DNA of 64,000 bases from Acidovorax sp. T1 (GCF_002176815.1 NZ_CP021650.1:15175-79174); one strand, 5' to 3'. Counted from the first letter of the stretch, positions 16,185 to 25,372 are shown. Notes: generated by a model not told the origin, from the sequence alone. Numbers and translations are program-made.

Positions 16185-16963
16185 GCATCGCCGACACCCT
16201 CAAGGGCTTGATCTTCAAGAAGCCCGCCAACTCCGCCGAGCCGCGCGATCCGCGCCGCTCGAAGGAACCGCTCGCCGGCGGCCGCCGTGCGGGCGAGGCC
16301 GAGAACCCCTACCTGGCCGCGCGCCGCACCTGGAACGATCACGTGGGCGGCGTCGTCTCGCAGCGCCAAACCTGGCAGGTGATCGGCATCCTGTCGCTGT
16401 TGATCGCGCTGGCCGGCGTGGGTGGCGTGATCCACATCGGCAGCCAGTCGAAGTTCATCCCCTACGTGGTCGAGGTGGACAAGCTGGGCCAGACGGTGGC
16501 CGCCGGCCCGGTGCAGGCCGCAGGGAAGGCCGATCCGCGTGTCATCCACGCCGCCGTTGCGGACTGGATGAGCTGCGCGCGCATGGTGTCGCCTGACGTG
16601 GCCTTGCAGCGCAAGTGCGTGTTCAAGGCGTACTCGATGCTCGCCCCCAACGATCCGGCGACGCCAAAGATGAACGAGTGGTTGAACGGCACGCCCGATT
16701 CCAGCCCGTTCAAGCGCGCCGAGAAGGAAATGGTCAGCGTCGAGATCAAGACCGTCATCCCGCAAACGCCCGACACCTGGCAAGTCGAGTGGGTGGAAAC
16801 CACGCGCGACCGCCAAGGCACGCTGAAAGGTCAGCCCGTCACCTGGCGCGCGCTCGTGACTACCTACATCGCCGAGGTCACGCCCAACACCACCGATGAG
16901 CAACTGCGGAACAACCCGTTGAGCATCTACGTGCGTGATTACTCCTGGTCCCGCATCCAATGA
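16181..16963 (+). CDS. trbF: TrbF, VirB8-like channel scaffold
   Basis: The protein has 260 aa from ATG 16181 (MSIADTLKGLIFKKPAN), overlapping the trbE stop. It has a basic cytoplasmic N-terminus, one membrane helix near residues 65-85 (VIGILSLLIALAGVGGVIHI), then a periplasmic VirB8-fold domain. An in-frame start 48 bp upstream lies inside trbE and is rejected. Confidence 0.94.
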   Translation: MSIADTLKGLIFKKPANSAEPRDPRRSKEPLAGGRRAGEAENPYLAARRTWNDHVGGVVSQRQTWQVIGILSLLIALAGVGGVIHIGSQSKFIPYVVEVDKLGQTVAAGPVQAAGKADPRVIHAAVADWMSCARMVSPDVALQRKCVFKAYSMLAPNDPATPKMNEWLNGTPDSSPFKRAEKEMVSVEIKTVIPQTPDTWQVEWVETTRDRQGTLKGQPVTWRALVTTYIAEVTPNTTDEQLRNNPLSIYVRDYSWSRIQ

Positions 16964-16980
16964 ATTCGAGGTCATCCACC

Positions 16981-17880
16981 ATGAAGAAAACCCTCTCCGC
17001 TTTGATCGTGGGCGCTGCTGTGGCGGTGCCCTCCCTGGCTCTGGCCGCCCCTGGCGACGACATTGCCGACAAGTATTTCAACAAGACCAACCCGACGCTG
17101 ACCGCTCAAGAGCGCGCGGCGCTCGCCATCGCCAAACGGTGGGAAGCGGGGTCGGCGACCGGCATCAAGCCGGTGGCCGGCTCGGGCGGTGCCATCAAGT
17201 TCGTGTACGGCGCGCAGCAGCCGAGCATCGTTTGCGCGGTGCTCCAGGTGTGCGACGTGGCCTTGCAGCCCGGCGAACAAGTGAACTCGATCAACCTGGG
17301 CGACACGGCCAGGTGGACGGTGGAACCGGCCATCACCGGCAGCGGCGCGACCGAGGTTCAGCACCTCATCATCAAGCCGATGGACGTGGGCCTCGAAACC
17401 AGCCTGGTTGTGACCACGAACCGCCGCAGCTACCACTTCCGCCTGCGCTCGCATCGCACCGAGTACATGCCGCAAGTCTCGTTCACGTACCCCGAGGAAG
17501 CGCAAGCCAAGTGGGACGCGATCCAGCGCCGCGAGAAGCAGGAACGCACCGACAACACCCTGCCGGCGACGGGCGAGTACCTGGGCGATCTCTCGTTCGA
17601 CTATGAGCTGTCCGGGTCGGCGAGCTGGAAGCCTGTGCGCGTCTACAACGATGGCCGCAAGACCATCATCGAAATGCCCGGCACGATGCAGCAGACCGAA
17701 GCGCCGACGCTCCTGGTCGTGCGCAAAGAGGGCGGCTTGTTCACCGACGACGAAACGGTGCTGGTCAATTACCGCGTGCAGGGCAATCGCTACATCGTGG
17801 ACACGGTGTTTGACCGCGCGATCCTGATTGCCGGTGTTGGCAGTAGCCAAGACCGCGTGACCATCAGCCGGAGGAAGTGA
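16981..17880 (+). CDS. trbG: TrbG, VirB9-like outer channel protein
   Basis: The protein has 299 aa from ATG 16981 (MKKTLSALIVGAAVAVPSLALAA), with a classical cleavable signal peptide. The upstream in-frame codons are rejected because this start places the signal sequence correctly. The C-terminal CagX/VirB9 domain is visible (KPVRVYNDGRKTIIEMP, VNYRVQGNRYIVDTVFDRA). It partners TrbH and TrbI in the core complex. Confidence 0.94.
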   Translation: MKKTLSALIVGAAVAVPSLALAAPGDDIADKYFNKTNPTLTAQERAALAIAKRWEAGSATGIKPVAGSGGAIKFVYGAQQPSIVCAVLQVCDVALQPGEQVNSINLGDTARWTVEPAITGSGATEVQHLIIKPMDVGLETSLVVTTNRRSYHFRLRSHRTEYMPQVSFTYPEEAQAKWDAIQRREKQERTDNTLPATGEYLGDLSFDYELSGSASWKPVRVYNDGRKTIIEMPGTMQQTEAPTLLVVRKEGGLFTDDETVLVNYRVQGNRYIVDTVFDRAILIAGVGSSQDRVTISRRK

Positions 17881-17882
17881 CC

Positions 17883-18371
17883 ATGCGCAAGATCGTCTCT
17901 CTCGCGCTGCTCGCCCTCGCCCTGGGCCTCGGCGGCTGCGCAACCACCAGCCAGTACGGCAACTTCGTCCAGTCGGCCGCGCTCGATCAGCAGAAGCTCG
18001 CCACCGACGCGGTGCAGCAGCTCGCCACGCTGTACGCGCCGGCGCGCACGCGCCTGGAGCTGCAACAGCCGACGCCCGATCCGTTCGGCCAGGCGCTCGT
18101 CAAGTCGCTGCGCGACAAGGGCTATGCCCTCCTGGAGTACGCCCCGGCCGGCGCTTCCACGCAGGCCCCGGCCTCGGCGGCATCGCAGGCGAGCGCACCG
18201 GCCACCACGGCCGCGTCGGGCGGCCTGCCGTTGCGCTACGTGCTCGACCAGGCTGGCGACTCGAACCTGTACCGCCTGACCTTGATGGTCGGCAATCAAT
18301 CCATCACCCGCCCTTACCTGGCGCAAAACGGCACGTTCGCGCCGGCCGGGTACTGGGTGCGCAAGGAGTGA
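17883..18371 (+). CDS. trbH: TrbH, VirB7-like lipoprotein
   Basis: The protein has 162 aa from ATG 17883, with GGAGG 9 bp upstream. MRKIVSLALLALALGLGGCATT is a lipoprotein signal with lipobox LGGC. RK2 TrbH is an outer-membrane lipoprotein of the mating-pair apparatus. An Ala/Ser-rich linker lies near residues 90-115. Confidence 0.92.
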   Translation: MRKIVSLALLALALGLGGCATTSQYGNFVQSAALDQQKLATDAVQQLATLYAPARTRLELQQPTPDPFGQALVKSLRDKGYALLEYAPAGASTQAPASAASQASAPATTAASGGLPLRYVLDQAGDSNLYRLTLMVGNQSITRPYLAQNGTFAPAGYWVRKE

Positions 18372-18375
18372 CGCC

Positions 18376-19797
18376 ATGACAGAAAACGCCGATCAGATGG
18401 CACCTGACGCTTCGCCTGGCGAAGTGTCCAAGAAGGCGGGCGTCCGTCGCGTCAACAACATGCCCATGTACATCCTCGGCGGCGTCCTGCTGTCGTTCGT
18501 GCTGGTCATGGCCCTGGTCGCGGCGGATCGCGCGGCCAAGCAGAACGCGCCGGCGGACGGCCCCAAGGAGAAGGCCGGCAACACGTCGATGTTCGCCAAG
18601 GAGATCGCAGGCGACAAGACCGGCGGCTTGATCGAGCCGGCAAGCCCGCTCAAGGTGCCCGACATGCCGACCGGCCCGGCGTCGGCTCCGCTGGAGATCG
18701 CGCGGCCGTCCAACCCGGACGCGCCGCCGGCCCCGCCGGCCAACCCCGGCAACCCGGGCCAGCCGGTGAACGACGACGAGGCCCAGCGCATCCGCATGGC
18801 GAAGATGCAGATGTTCGGCGAAGCCGTGAAGGCCAAGACCACCGTGCGCGTGGATGCCCCGCGTAGCAACGGCTCCGCGCCGGGTGGCCCGAGCACCTAC
18901 ACCGGCACGCCGCAGACGCGCGATGAAATGCTGAACCGCATCGCAGCGGTGCAGCAGCAAATCGACGCGCAGCGCAGCAACGATCCGACCGCCGCCTATC
19001 AAGCACGCCTGGCGCAGATTCGCGGCATGGGCGTCGGTGGTGGCGGCGCGGCTCCGGCCGCCGGCGGCATGGGCGCGGGCGGTGCGCCGCAGCTCCTGCA
19101 AACCTCGACCAGCGGCGGCGGGCGCAACAGCATGGCGCAGTTCGGCCAAGGTGGGCAGGGCGACCGCTGGAAGCTGGATTCGCAGCCGGAAGCGCCGCGC
19201 ACACCGTTCGAGCTGCGCGCGGGCTTCGTCGTGCCGGCCACGCTCATTTCGGGCATCAACTCCGATCTGCCGGGCCAAATCATGGCCCAGGTCGCGCAGG
19301 ACGTGTACGACACACCGACCGGCAAGCACCTGTTGATCCCGCAGGGATCGCGCCTCGTCGGCTCGTATTCGAGCGACGTGGCCTACGGCCAAGCGCGCGT
19401 GCTGGTTGCGTGGCAACGCATCGTGTTCCCCGATGGCAAGGCGATGGACATTGGCGCGATGCCAGGCGCGGACAGCGCGGGATACGCGGGCTTCCACGAC
19501 CAGGTGAACAACCACTATGTGCGCCTGTTCGGCTCGGCCTTCCTCATGTCCGGCGTGACAGCAGGCATCACCTACAGCCAACGCCAGAACCAGGCCACAA
19601 ACACCTATGGCGCACCGAGCGCCAGCAGTGCCCTAAGCGAAGCCCTCGGCCAGCAGCTCGGCCAGGTTACGGCGCAACTCATCGCCAAGAACCTGAGCAT
19701 TTCGCCGACGCTGGAAATTCGGCCGGGGTATCGCTTCAACGTCGTGGTCACGAAGGACATGACGTTTTCCAAGCCGTACCGTTCCTTCGATTACTAA
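18376..19797 (+). CDS. trbI: TrbI, VirB10-like channel protein
   Basis: The protein has 473 aa. It has a cytoplasmic N-terminus, a membrane helix at residues about 31-54 (MYILGGVLLSFVLVMALVAAD), a Pro-rich periplasmic linker (95-135), a Gly-rich stretch (210-240) and a C-terminal VirB10/TrbI beta-barrel domain (FVVPATLISGINSDLPGQI). It bridges inner and outer membranes in the T4SS core. Confidence 0.96.
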   Translation: MTENADQMAPDASPGEVSKKAGVRRVNNMPMYILGGVLLSFVLVMALVAADRAAKQNAPADGPKEKAGNTSMFAKEIAGDKTGGLIEPASPLKVPDMPTGPASAPLEIARPSNPDAPPAPPANPGNPGQPVNDDEAQRIRMAKMQMFGEAVKAKTTVRVDAPRSNGSAPGGPSTYTGTPQTRDEMLNRIAAVQQQIDAQRSNDPTAAYQARLAQIRGMGVGGGGAAPAAGGMGAGGAPQLLQTSTSGGGRNSMAQFGQGGQGDRWKLDSQPEAPRTPFELRAGFVVPATLISGINSDLPGQIMAQVAQDVYDTPTGKHLLIPQGSRLVGSYSSDVAYGQARVLVAWQRIVFPDGKAMDIGAMPGADSAGYAGFHDQVNNHYVRLFGSAFLMSGVTAGITYSQRQNQATNTYGAPSASSALSEALGQQLGQVTAQLIAKNLSISPTLEIRPGYRFNVVVTKDMTFSKPYRSFDY

Positions 19798-19817
19798 CGC
19801 CATAGGAGAAAAGCACC

Positions 19818-20582
19818 ATGAAGCCGAAGTTTTTAGCCGCTAAATTGGCCCTCGTCATTGCTGTTTCGAGCACGCTGGCGGTCACACCTGTGCAGGCTGG
19901 CATCCCCGTCATCGACGGCACCAACCTGTCGCAGAACATCATGACGGCCATCGAATCGGTGGCCCAGACGCTCAAGCAAATTGAGCAGTACAGCACCCAG
20001 CTCCAGCAGTATCAAAACCAACTCCAGAACACGATGGCCCCGGCCGCGTATATCTGGGATCAGGCGCAATCGACCATCAACGGGTTGATGAACGCGGTCA
20101 ACACGCTGGATTACTACAAGACCCAACTCGGCAGCCTGGACAGCTACATCGGCAAGTTCCAGGACGTGAACTACTACAAGAACTCGCCGTGCTTTACGGC
20201 GGCAGGGTGCTCCGACGCGGAACGCGCAGCACTTCGGAATGTGGCCCAGCTCGCGAGCGAGTCGCAGAAGAAGGCCAACGATGCCTTGTTCAAGGGCCTC
20301 GATAGGCAGCAAACGAATCTCACGGCCGATGCAGCGACGTTGCAGCGTCTTCAATCGGCAGCGCAGGGCGCGCAGGGCCAAATGCAGGCCATCGGCTACG
20401 CCAACCAGCTCGCCAGCCAGCAGGCCAACCAGCTCTTGCAGATTCGTGGCCTGCTGATCGCGCAGCAGAACGCGATGGCAACCAAGATGCAGGCCGACGC
20501 CGACAAGGAAGCCCAGCAGGCGGCAGCGGCCGCACAACTGCGCCAGGGCAGCTACCGGGCCAGCCCGGCGCGCACCTGGTAA
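19818..20582 (+). CDS. trbJ: TrbJ, VirB5-like protein
   Basis: The 254-aa protein has a signal peptide (MKPKFLAAKLALVIAVSSTLAVTPVQA). A helical, Gln-rich body (YSTQLQQYQNQLQ and similar) is typical of TrbJ/VirB5 minor pilus proteins. A perfect KorB operator lies inside the signal-peptide codons (19832-19844). In RK2, TrbJ and TrbK together act in the mating-pair/entry-exclusion zone. Confidence 0.93.
   Translation: MKPKFLAAKLALVIAVSSTLAVTPVQAGIPVIDGTNLSQNIMTAIESVAQTLKQIEQYSTQLQQYQNQLQNTMAPAAYIWDQAQSTINGLMNAVNTLDYYKTQLGSLDSYIGKFQDVNYYKNSPCFTAAGCSDAERAALRNVAQLASESQKKANDALFKGLDRQQTNLTADAATLQRLQSAAQGAQGQMQAIGYANQLASQQANQLLQIRGLLIAQQNAMATKMQADADKEAQQAAAAAQLRQGSYRASPARTW
19832..19844. promoter_or_regulatory. 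KorB operator inside trbJ
   Basis: A perfect TTTAGCCGCTAAA lies within codons 5-9 of trbJ. KorB sites inside IncP genes are conserved and may serve partition or polymer-type regulation more than local repression. Confidence 0.85.
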
Positions 20583-20591
20583 GGGGGATTC

Positions 20592-20819
20592 ATGAAAGCA
20601 ATCAAGGCTCTGTCCTTGGCCTCGGCCGCCCTCGTGGCGGCCTTGGTCGCCGGCTGCGACAACAAGCCGGCCACGGCCCCCATGCCGGAAGTGAACGACG
20701 AGAACTGCAAGCCCGAGAACATCGCCAAGATCGAGGACAAGGGCGTCCAGCAGGCTTTTTCGTCGCTGTGCTTGCGTCGTGGTGGGGATTTCAAGCCCAG
20801 CCCGAAACGCGAATGGTGA
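20592..20819 (+). CDS. trbK: TrbK, entry-exclusion lipoprotein
   Basis: The protein has 75 aa. MKAIKALSLASAALVAALVAGCDNKPA is a lipoprotein signal with lipobox VAGC. TrbK is the entry-exclusion protein of IncP plasmids, blocking redundant conjugation into plasmid-bearing cells. The mature part is short and charged, with three further Cys residues. Confidence 0.92.
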   Translation: MKAIKALSLASAALVAALVAGCDNKPATAPMPEVNDENCKPENIAKIEDKGVQQAFSSLCLRRGGDFKPSPKREW

Positions 20820-20829
20820 GGTGCTGACG

Positions 20830-22548
20830 ATGAGAATGCCAGCCAATCTAAAAACCCTCGCCCTGCCGCTGTTCGTCTGGCTGGCGTTCTTCGCGGTCGA
20901 TGCCCACGCGGCCATCGACAACGCCGGCGTGTTCGATAGCGTGCTGGATCGCTACCAGGCCGCCGCGAGCGGCTGGGCCGGTGTCATCACCACGGCCGCA
21001 ACCTGGCTCTTCTGGACGCTGGTTGTGATCTCGATGGTCTGGACGTTCGGCATGATGGCCTTGCGCAAGGCCGACATTGGCGAGTTCTTCGCGGAGTTCG
21101 TCCGCTTCACGATCTTTACCGGCTTCTTCTGGTGGGCGCTGACCAACGGCCCTAACTTCGCCTCGTCCATCTATGCGTCGTTGCGGCAGCTCGCCGGCAA
21201 CGCGACGGGCCTGGGCAATGCTCTGTCGCCCTCGGGCATCGTGGACGTGGGCTTTGCGATCTTCGACAAGGTGATGGATCAGTCCTCGGTGTGGTCGCCG
21301 GTGGACAGCATGGCCGGCATCCTCATGGCCGTGGCGATCCTGGTCATCCTGGCCCTGGTCGGTGTGAATATGCTTCTGCTGCTCGCGTCGGGCTGGGTGC
21401 TCGCCTACGGCGGCGTGTTCTTCCTCGGCTTCGGTGGTTCGCGCTGGACTTCCGACATGGCGATCAACTACTACAAGGTCGTCCTGGGCGTGGCCGCGCA
21501 GCTCTTCGCAATGGTGCTCCTGGTGGGCATCGGCAAGACCTTCCTCGATGACTACTACTCGCGCATGAGCGCCGGCATCAGCCTCAAGGAAATGGGCGTG
21601 ATGCTGATCGTCGTCATCATCCTCTTGGCGTTGGTCAACAAGATTCCGCCGCTCATCGCCGGGATCATCACCGGCGCGAGCGTGGGCGGTGCCGGCATCG
21701 GCCAGTTCGGTGCAGGCGCTGCGTTGGGTGCCGCAGGCATGGCAGCAGCAGCGGCCGCGACCGGCGGCGCCGCTCTGGCCGCCGGCGCAGCCTCGGCCGC
21801 CGGTGGTGCCTCTGCCGTCATGGCCGCCTTCTCGAAGGCCAATGAGAACGTGTCGGCAGGCACGGACGTTATGTCGGCCTTCTCGGGCGGCGGCAGCTCG
21901 GGCGGCGGTGCGGGCGGCGGCGGCGACGCCGGCACCGGCAGCACGCCCTTCGCTCAGGCTGCGGGCTTTAGCGGCAGCTCCGGCGGTGGCTCTTCGTCGG
22001 GTGGCGGCAGCCCCTCGACCGGCAGCAGCTCGGGCAGCTCGAAGGGCGGCGATAAGGGCGGCGGCAAAGCCGACGCCGGCGGCCAGGGCAGCAGCTCGAC
22101 GGCCAGCACCGGCAGCAGTGCCGACAAGGCCGCCAAGAACGAACCCAAGCCCGCCGGCGGGGCAGGGCAAGGGCAGCAGGCCGCACCGGGCAGCACCGGC
22201 CCCGGCTTGCTCGCATCGGCCGCATCGGCCCTCGGCACGGCCGGCCGCATCGCCGCCGACGCCGGCGCGAACTTGGCGAAGGGAACCGCCGATGTTGCCA
22301 AGGCCAAAGCCGCGAGCCTGCGCGAAGCCGCAGCCGAGCGGATCGCCGACACCACTGGCGGAAAGATCGCCGCCGCGATCAAGGCGCAAGGAAGCGGCAC
22401 GGCCGAGAACATCGACGTGCCCGACCAGCAGCCCGCGCCGAGCTTCGGCGACAACAGCCTGGCAGGCGGCCCCGCCGATGCCGATCCCGAGTCCGAAGTA
22501 GCTGCGTTCGCCAACCGCGAGCAAGGCCGCGACGGCACAACTGCGTAA
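20830..22548 (+). CDS. trbL: TrbL, VirB6-like polytopic channel protein
   Basis: The protein has 572 aa from ATG 20830 (MRMPANLKTLALPLFVWLAF); an upstream in-frame ATG inside trbK is rejected. It has a signal segment, then at least five hydrophobic helices up to residue about 280. The very long Gly/Ser/Ala-rich C-terminal tail (about 290-540) is low complexity, as in TrbL of IncP-1. It forms the inner-membrane part of the transfer channel. Confidence 0.95.
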   Translation: MRMPANLKTLALPLFVWLAFFAVDAHAAIDNAGVFDSVLDRYQAAASGWAGVITTAATWLFWTLVVISMVWTFGMMALRKADIGEFFAEFVRFTIFTGFFWWALTNGPNFASSIYASLRQLAGNATGLGNALSPSGIVDVGFAIFDKVMDQSSVWSPVDSMAGILMAVAILVILALVGVNMLLLLASGWVLAYGGVFFLGFGGSRWTSDMAINYYKVVLGVAAQLFAMVLLVGIGKTFLDDYYSRMSAGISLKEMGVMLIVVIILLALVNKIPPLIAGIITGASVGGAGIGQFGAGAALGAAGMAAAAAATGGAALAAGAASAAGGASAVMAAFSKANENVSAGTDVMSAFSGGGSSGGGAGGGGDAGTGSTPFAQAAGFSGSSGGGSSSGGGSPSTGSSSGSSKGGDKGGGKADAGGQGSSSTASTGSSADKAAKNEPKPAGGAGQGQQAAPGSTGPGLLASAASALGTAGRIAADAGANLAKGTADVAKAKAASLREAAAERIADTTGGKIAAAIKAQGSGTAENIDVPDQQPAPSFGDNSLAGGPADADPESEVAAFANREQGRDGTTA

Positions 22549-22565
22549 CCAAGGAGAGTCCAACC

Positions 22566-23153
22566 ATGAAGAAGAAACTGTTTGCCCTGGCCGCCCTCGT
22601 GGCAGCCCTCGGATCGACCGCCGGCACGGCCAGCGCGCAAGACGTGCTGACCGGCGACACGCGCCTGGCCTGCGAGGCGATCCTGTGCCTGTCGTCGGGC
22701 ACGCGCCCGAGCGAATGCACGCCGTCGCTGTCGCGGTACTTCAACATCACGAAGCGCAAGCTGTCGGACACGATCCGCGCCCGCCTGAACTTCCTCCAGC
22801 TTTGCCCGGTGGCGAGCCAGACGCCGGAAATGCAGTCGCTCGTGTCGGCGATCTCGCGCGGCGCTGGCCGTTGCGACGCGCAGTCGCTGAACTCGACGTT
22901 GGTGATGTGGACGGGCGGCTACGACGATGGGCGCACGTACATCAGCAACCAGTTGCCTGACTACTGCGGGGCCTACACCGGCCACGCCTACACCGACTTC
23001 GCCAGCAGCGGCACGCTGCCGCGCTATGTCGGGACGCCAGAGCGGGGCGGGTATTGGGTCGAAGCGCGCGACTATGACCGCGCCTTGGCCGAGTACAACG
23101 AACGCATCCGGCGCGAGGACGAAGAGCGCCGCCGTCAGTCCTGGCTGAACTGA
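22566..23153 (+). CDS. trbM: TrbM, mating-pair formation protein
   Basis: The protein has 195 aa with a signal peptide (MKKKLFALAALVAALGSTAGTASA). The Cys-containing mature part (AILCLSSGTRPSEC, YCGAYTGHAYTDF) is the TrbM family signature. It is periplasmic; its exact role in RK2 is not defined. It is followed after 13 bp by trbN. Confidence 0.92.
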   Translation: MKKKLFALAALVAALGSTAGTASAQDVLTGDTRLACEAILCLSSGTRPSECTPSLSRYFNITKRKLSDTIRARLNFLQLCPVASQTPEMQSLVSAISRGAGRCDAQSLNSTLVMWTGGYDDGRTYISNQLPDYCGAYTGHAYTDFASSGTLPRYVGTPERGGYWVEARDYDRALAEYNERIRREDEERRRQSWLN

Positions 23154-23166
23154 GGGAGGGGAGGGC

Positions 23167-23802
23167 ATGCCGTTCTTCGCCGATCTGCCGCCGCAGCTCC
23201 AGGAGCGCGTCGTCTGCTCGATCTCGGCCGCCGTCAAGTACGAGGTGCCGGTCAACATCGTGTTGGCCGTCGCCGAGAAAGAGGGCGGCAAGCCGGGCCA
23301 GTGGGTGCGCAACTCGAATGGCACGCATGACGTTGGCCCGATGCAGTTCAACACCGCGTACCTGGGCGACCTGGCCCGATACGGCATCACGGCGAACGAT
23401 GTGGCGGCTGCCGGCTGCTACTCGTTCGACCTGGCCGCCTGGCGGCTGCGGATGCACATCCGCAACGACAAGGGCGACCTCTGGACGAAGGCGGCGAACT
23501 ACCACTCGCGCACGCCGCAGTACAACGCGGTGTACCGGGCCGACTTGATGCGCAAGGCGTCGAAGTGGGCCGATTGGCTCGAAGCTCGGTTCGTCACGCT
23601 TGACGTGACGAAGGCCGGGGCCACGCCCTCGACGCCCAGCCAGCCCGCGACGGTGGCCCAGCGGGCGACGCCGGCGGCCAGGCCGGCACCAGCACCCCAG
23701 CAGGCCGCCCCAGCGGCCGCAGCAGCTCGCAGCGTGTCGGTGGCCGGCTACGTGCCCCGCACGGTGTCTTTCAACACTTCACGCGAGGGGTCGGCCGAGT
23801 AG
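23167..23802 (+). CDS. trbN: TrbN, VirB1-type lytic transglycosylase
   Basis: The protein has 211 aa. The SLT-like motif is present: VNIVLAVAEKEGGKPGQW with the catalytic-type Glu, then NGTHDVGPMQFNTAYL. A Pro/Ala-rich tail (160-195) follows. It should open peptidoglycan locally for assembly of the mating channel. No obvious signal peptide is seen, as in RK2 TrbN annotations. Confidence 0.92.
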   Translation: MPFFADLPPQLQERVVCSISAAVKYEVPVNIVLAVAEKEGGKPGQWVRNSNGTHDVGPMQFNTAYLGDLARYGITANDVAAAGCYSFDLAAWRLRMHIRNDKGDLWTKAANYHSRTPQYNAVYRADLMRKASKWADWLEARFVTLDVTKAGATPSTPSQPATVAQRATPAARPAPAPQQAAPAAAAARSVSVAGYVPRTVSFNTSREGSAE

Positions 23803-23816
23803 GCCGGCTCTTCCGA

Positions 23817-23829
23817 TTTAGCGGCTAAA
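23817..23829. promoter_or_regulatory. KorB operator upstream of trbO
   Basis: A perfect TTTAGCGGCTAAA lies in the trbN-trbO gap, 2 bp from the trbO start. Confidence 0.87.
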
Positions 23830-23830
23830 C

Positions 23831-24097
23831 ATGGACAAATTCCACGCCTTCATGATGCGGTACACGCTGGGCGTCGGCCGGTTGCTTCAAGCCTATTGCA
23901 AGTGGGCGGAAGGACAGGCCAAGAACCAGCTCGATTTGCTTCTGCTGGGCCTCGGCCCGATCTTCGCCTTGGGCCTTCTGCTGTGGGCGCTGCCGGCGTG
24001 GATCGGCAAGCCCATCGCCTTCGTGCTCTCACTGCCAGCGCTCTACATCATCTTCCTGGTGCTGCGCGCCTACGCGATTCGCGGGGGCCGGCGCTGA
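23831..24097 (+). CDS. trbO: TrbO, small membrane protein of the trb operon
   Basis: The protein has 88 aa. Two hydrophobic segments (about 40-58 and 63-80) follow an N-terminal soluble part. It is not required for RK2 transfer and its function is unknown. It overlaps trbP by one base (TGATG). Confidence 0.87.
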   Translation: MDKFHAFMMRYTLGVGRLLQAYCKWAEGQAKNQLDLLLLGLGPIFALGLLLWALPAWIGKPIAFVLSLPALYIIFLVLRAYAIRGGRR

Positions 24098-24795
24098 TGA
24101 AGGCCCTGCGGATTCCTGATGGAACCGTCGAAGCGTTGAAGTGGCTCGCACTGGTTCTCATGACCGGCGATCACGTCAACAAGTACCTGTTCAACGCGAC
24201 GCTGCCGGTGCTGTTCGAGGCCGGCCGCGTGGCGCTCCCCCTTTTCGTGTTCGTCCTGGCCTACAACCTGGCCCGGCCGGGCACGCTCGAACGCGGCGTG
24301 TACGGCCGCACCATGTCGCGCCTGGCGATGTTCGGCGCGCTGGCCTCCGTGCCCTTCGTGGCCCTCGGCGGCCTGTACGCCGGTTGGTGGCCGCTCAACG
24401 TGATGTTCACGCTGCTGGTCGTCACGGCCACGGCTTACCTGGTCGAACGTGGCGGCAAGCTGCACCTGGCGGCCGCCGGCGTGGTGTTCCTGGTCGGCGG
24501 CAGCTCGGTCGAATATTGGTGGCCGGCCGTGGCTTTCGGCCTGGCGGTGTGGTCGTACACGCGCCGGCCGAGCTGGGCCGCCGCGGCGGTCGCGGTGCTG
24601 GCCTGCGCGGCCCTGTGGTTCGTCAATCGCAACCTGTGGGCCTTGGCAGCCCTGCCGGTGCTCTTCCTGGCCTCGCGGGTGGATGTGCGCGTGCCGCGCC
24701 TGCGCTGGGCCTTCTACGCCTATTACCCGCTGCACCTGGCCTCGCTCTGGTTGATCCGCATCCCCATGAGCAAGGCCGGCTACCTGTTCTTCTGA
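24097..24795 (+). CDS. trbP: TrbP, TraX-family pilin-modifying membrane protein
   Basis: The protein has 232 aa from ATG 24097 (MKALRIPDGTVEALKWLALVLMTGDHVNK). It is a polytopic protein with about seven hydrophobic segments and resembles F-plasmid TraX, which N-acetylates pilin. The start is set by the TGATG overlap with trbO; an ORF extension 200 bp upstream in this frame lies across trbO and is rejected. It is the last gene of the trb operon. Confidence 0.9.
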   Translation: MKALRIPDGTVEALKWLALVLMTGDHVNKYLFNATLPVLFEAGRVALPLFVFVLAYNLARPGTLERGVYGRTMSRLAMFGALASVPFVALGGLYAGWWPLNVMFTLLVVTATAYLVERGGKLHLAAAGVVFLVGGSSVEYWWPAVAFGLAVWSYTRRPSWAAAAVAVLACAALWFVNRNLWALAALPVLFLASRVDVRVPRLRWAFYAYYPLHLASLWLIRIPMSKAGYLFF

Positions 24796-24810
24796 TTGGA
24801 GTCCTGCCCC

Positions 24811-25242
24811 ATGCGAAAACCCGTTCTTCTGGCCCTCTCTCTGGCGTTCCTGGTCAGCGCGCAAAGCGCACTGGCCGCCGGCGACGCCGGCAACTTCGGC
24901 ACGCCGATCAAGTCCGGCGTATCGGTGTCCTTCCCCGACAGCAGCGCGACATTCCAGCCGACGCCAGAGGCCCTGGAGCTGCTGGCCGACGCTAGGAATG
25001 CGGCGATCATCTACATCAGCGGGCGCACCAGCACACTACGGCCCAGCGCGGCCGATGAGGCCCTTGCACTACGCCGTGCGCTCTCGGCCAGGTCGTACTT
25101 GGTGGCGCGCGGCGTCTCGCCGCTCAAGATCATGGTGAACTTCGCATCGGCCGCCGATTTCGTGGCAGACAACTCGACGGCCGAGGGCCGGCGCGAGAAC
25201 CAGCGCGTGGACATTGAGGTGGTCTACATCCCCACCTACTGA
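24811..25242 (+). CDS. upf30.5: Upf30.5, OmpA-family periplasmic/outer-membrane protein
   Basis: The protein has 143 aa from ATG 24811. A signal peptide (MRKPVLLALSLAFLVSAQSALAA) is followed by an OmpA-like peptidoglycan-binding domain (SGRTSTLRPSAADEALALRRALSAR, ENQRVDIEVVYIP). It occurs directly after trbP in IncP-1 backbones. Its role in transfer or mating-pair stability is unproven. Confidence 0.85.
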   Translation: MRKPVLLALSLAFLVSAQSALAAGDAGNFGTPIKSGVSVSFPDSSATFQPTPEALELLADARNAAIIYISGRTSTLRPSAADEALALRRALSARSYLVARGVSPLKIMVNFASAADFVADNSTAEGRRENQRVDIEVVYIPTY

Positions 25243-25249
25243 GCGATCC

Positions 25250-25372
25250 GGCATCGCCATTCCTGGCGGTGCTGCAGGACGCTCCAGCAGCTTCGCATCG
25301 TCGGCTCTGACGATGCAGGCCCGGCCGGCTTCCCTTGACAGCATCGCCATTTCTGACGATGCTGGCCAAGTC
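25250..25372. repeat. Dispersed palindromic repeats between upf30.5 and upf31.0
   Basis: The unit GCATCGCCATTCC-TGGCGGTGCTGCAG (shared with klcB at 5983) is followed by further hairpin units of the GCATCGYC...GACGATGC type, the last being a neat hairpin at about 25350-25368. It lies in the intergenic gap just upstream of the methyltransferase ribosome site. Confidence 0.72.

Noticed and set aside
21960..21980. Extra KorB operator in trbL (GCTTTAGCGGCAGC) and near 8465
   Set aside because: Only half of the palindrome matches; both are chance or degenerate sites.
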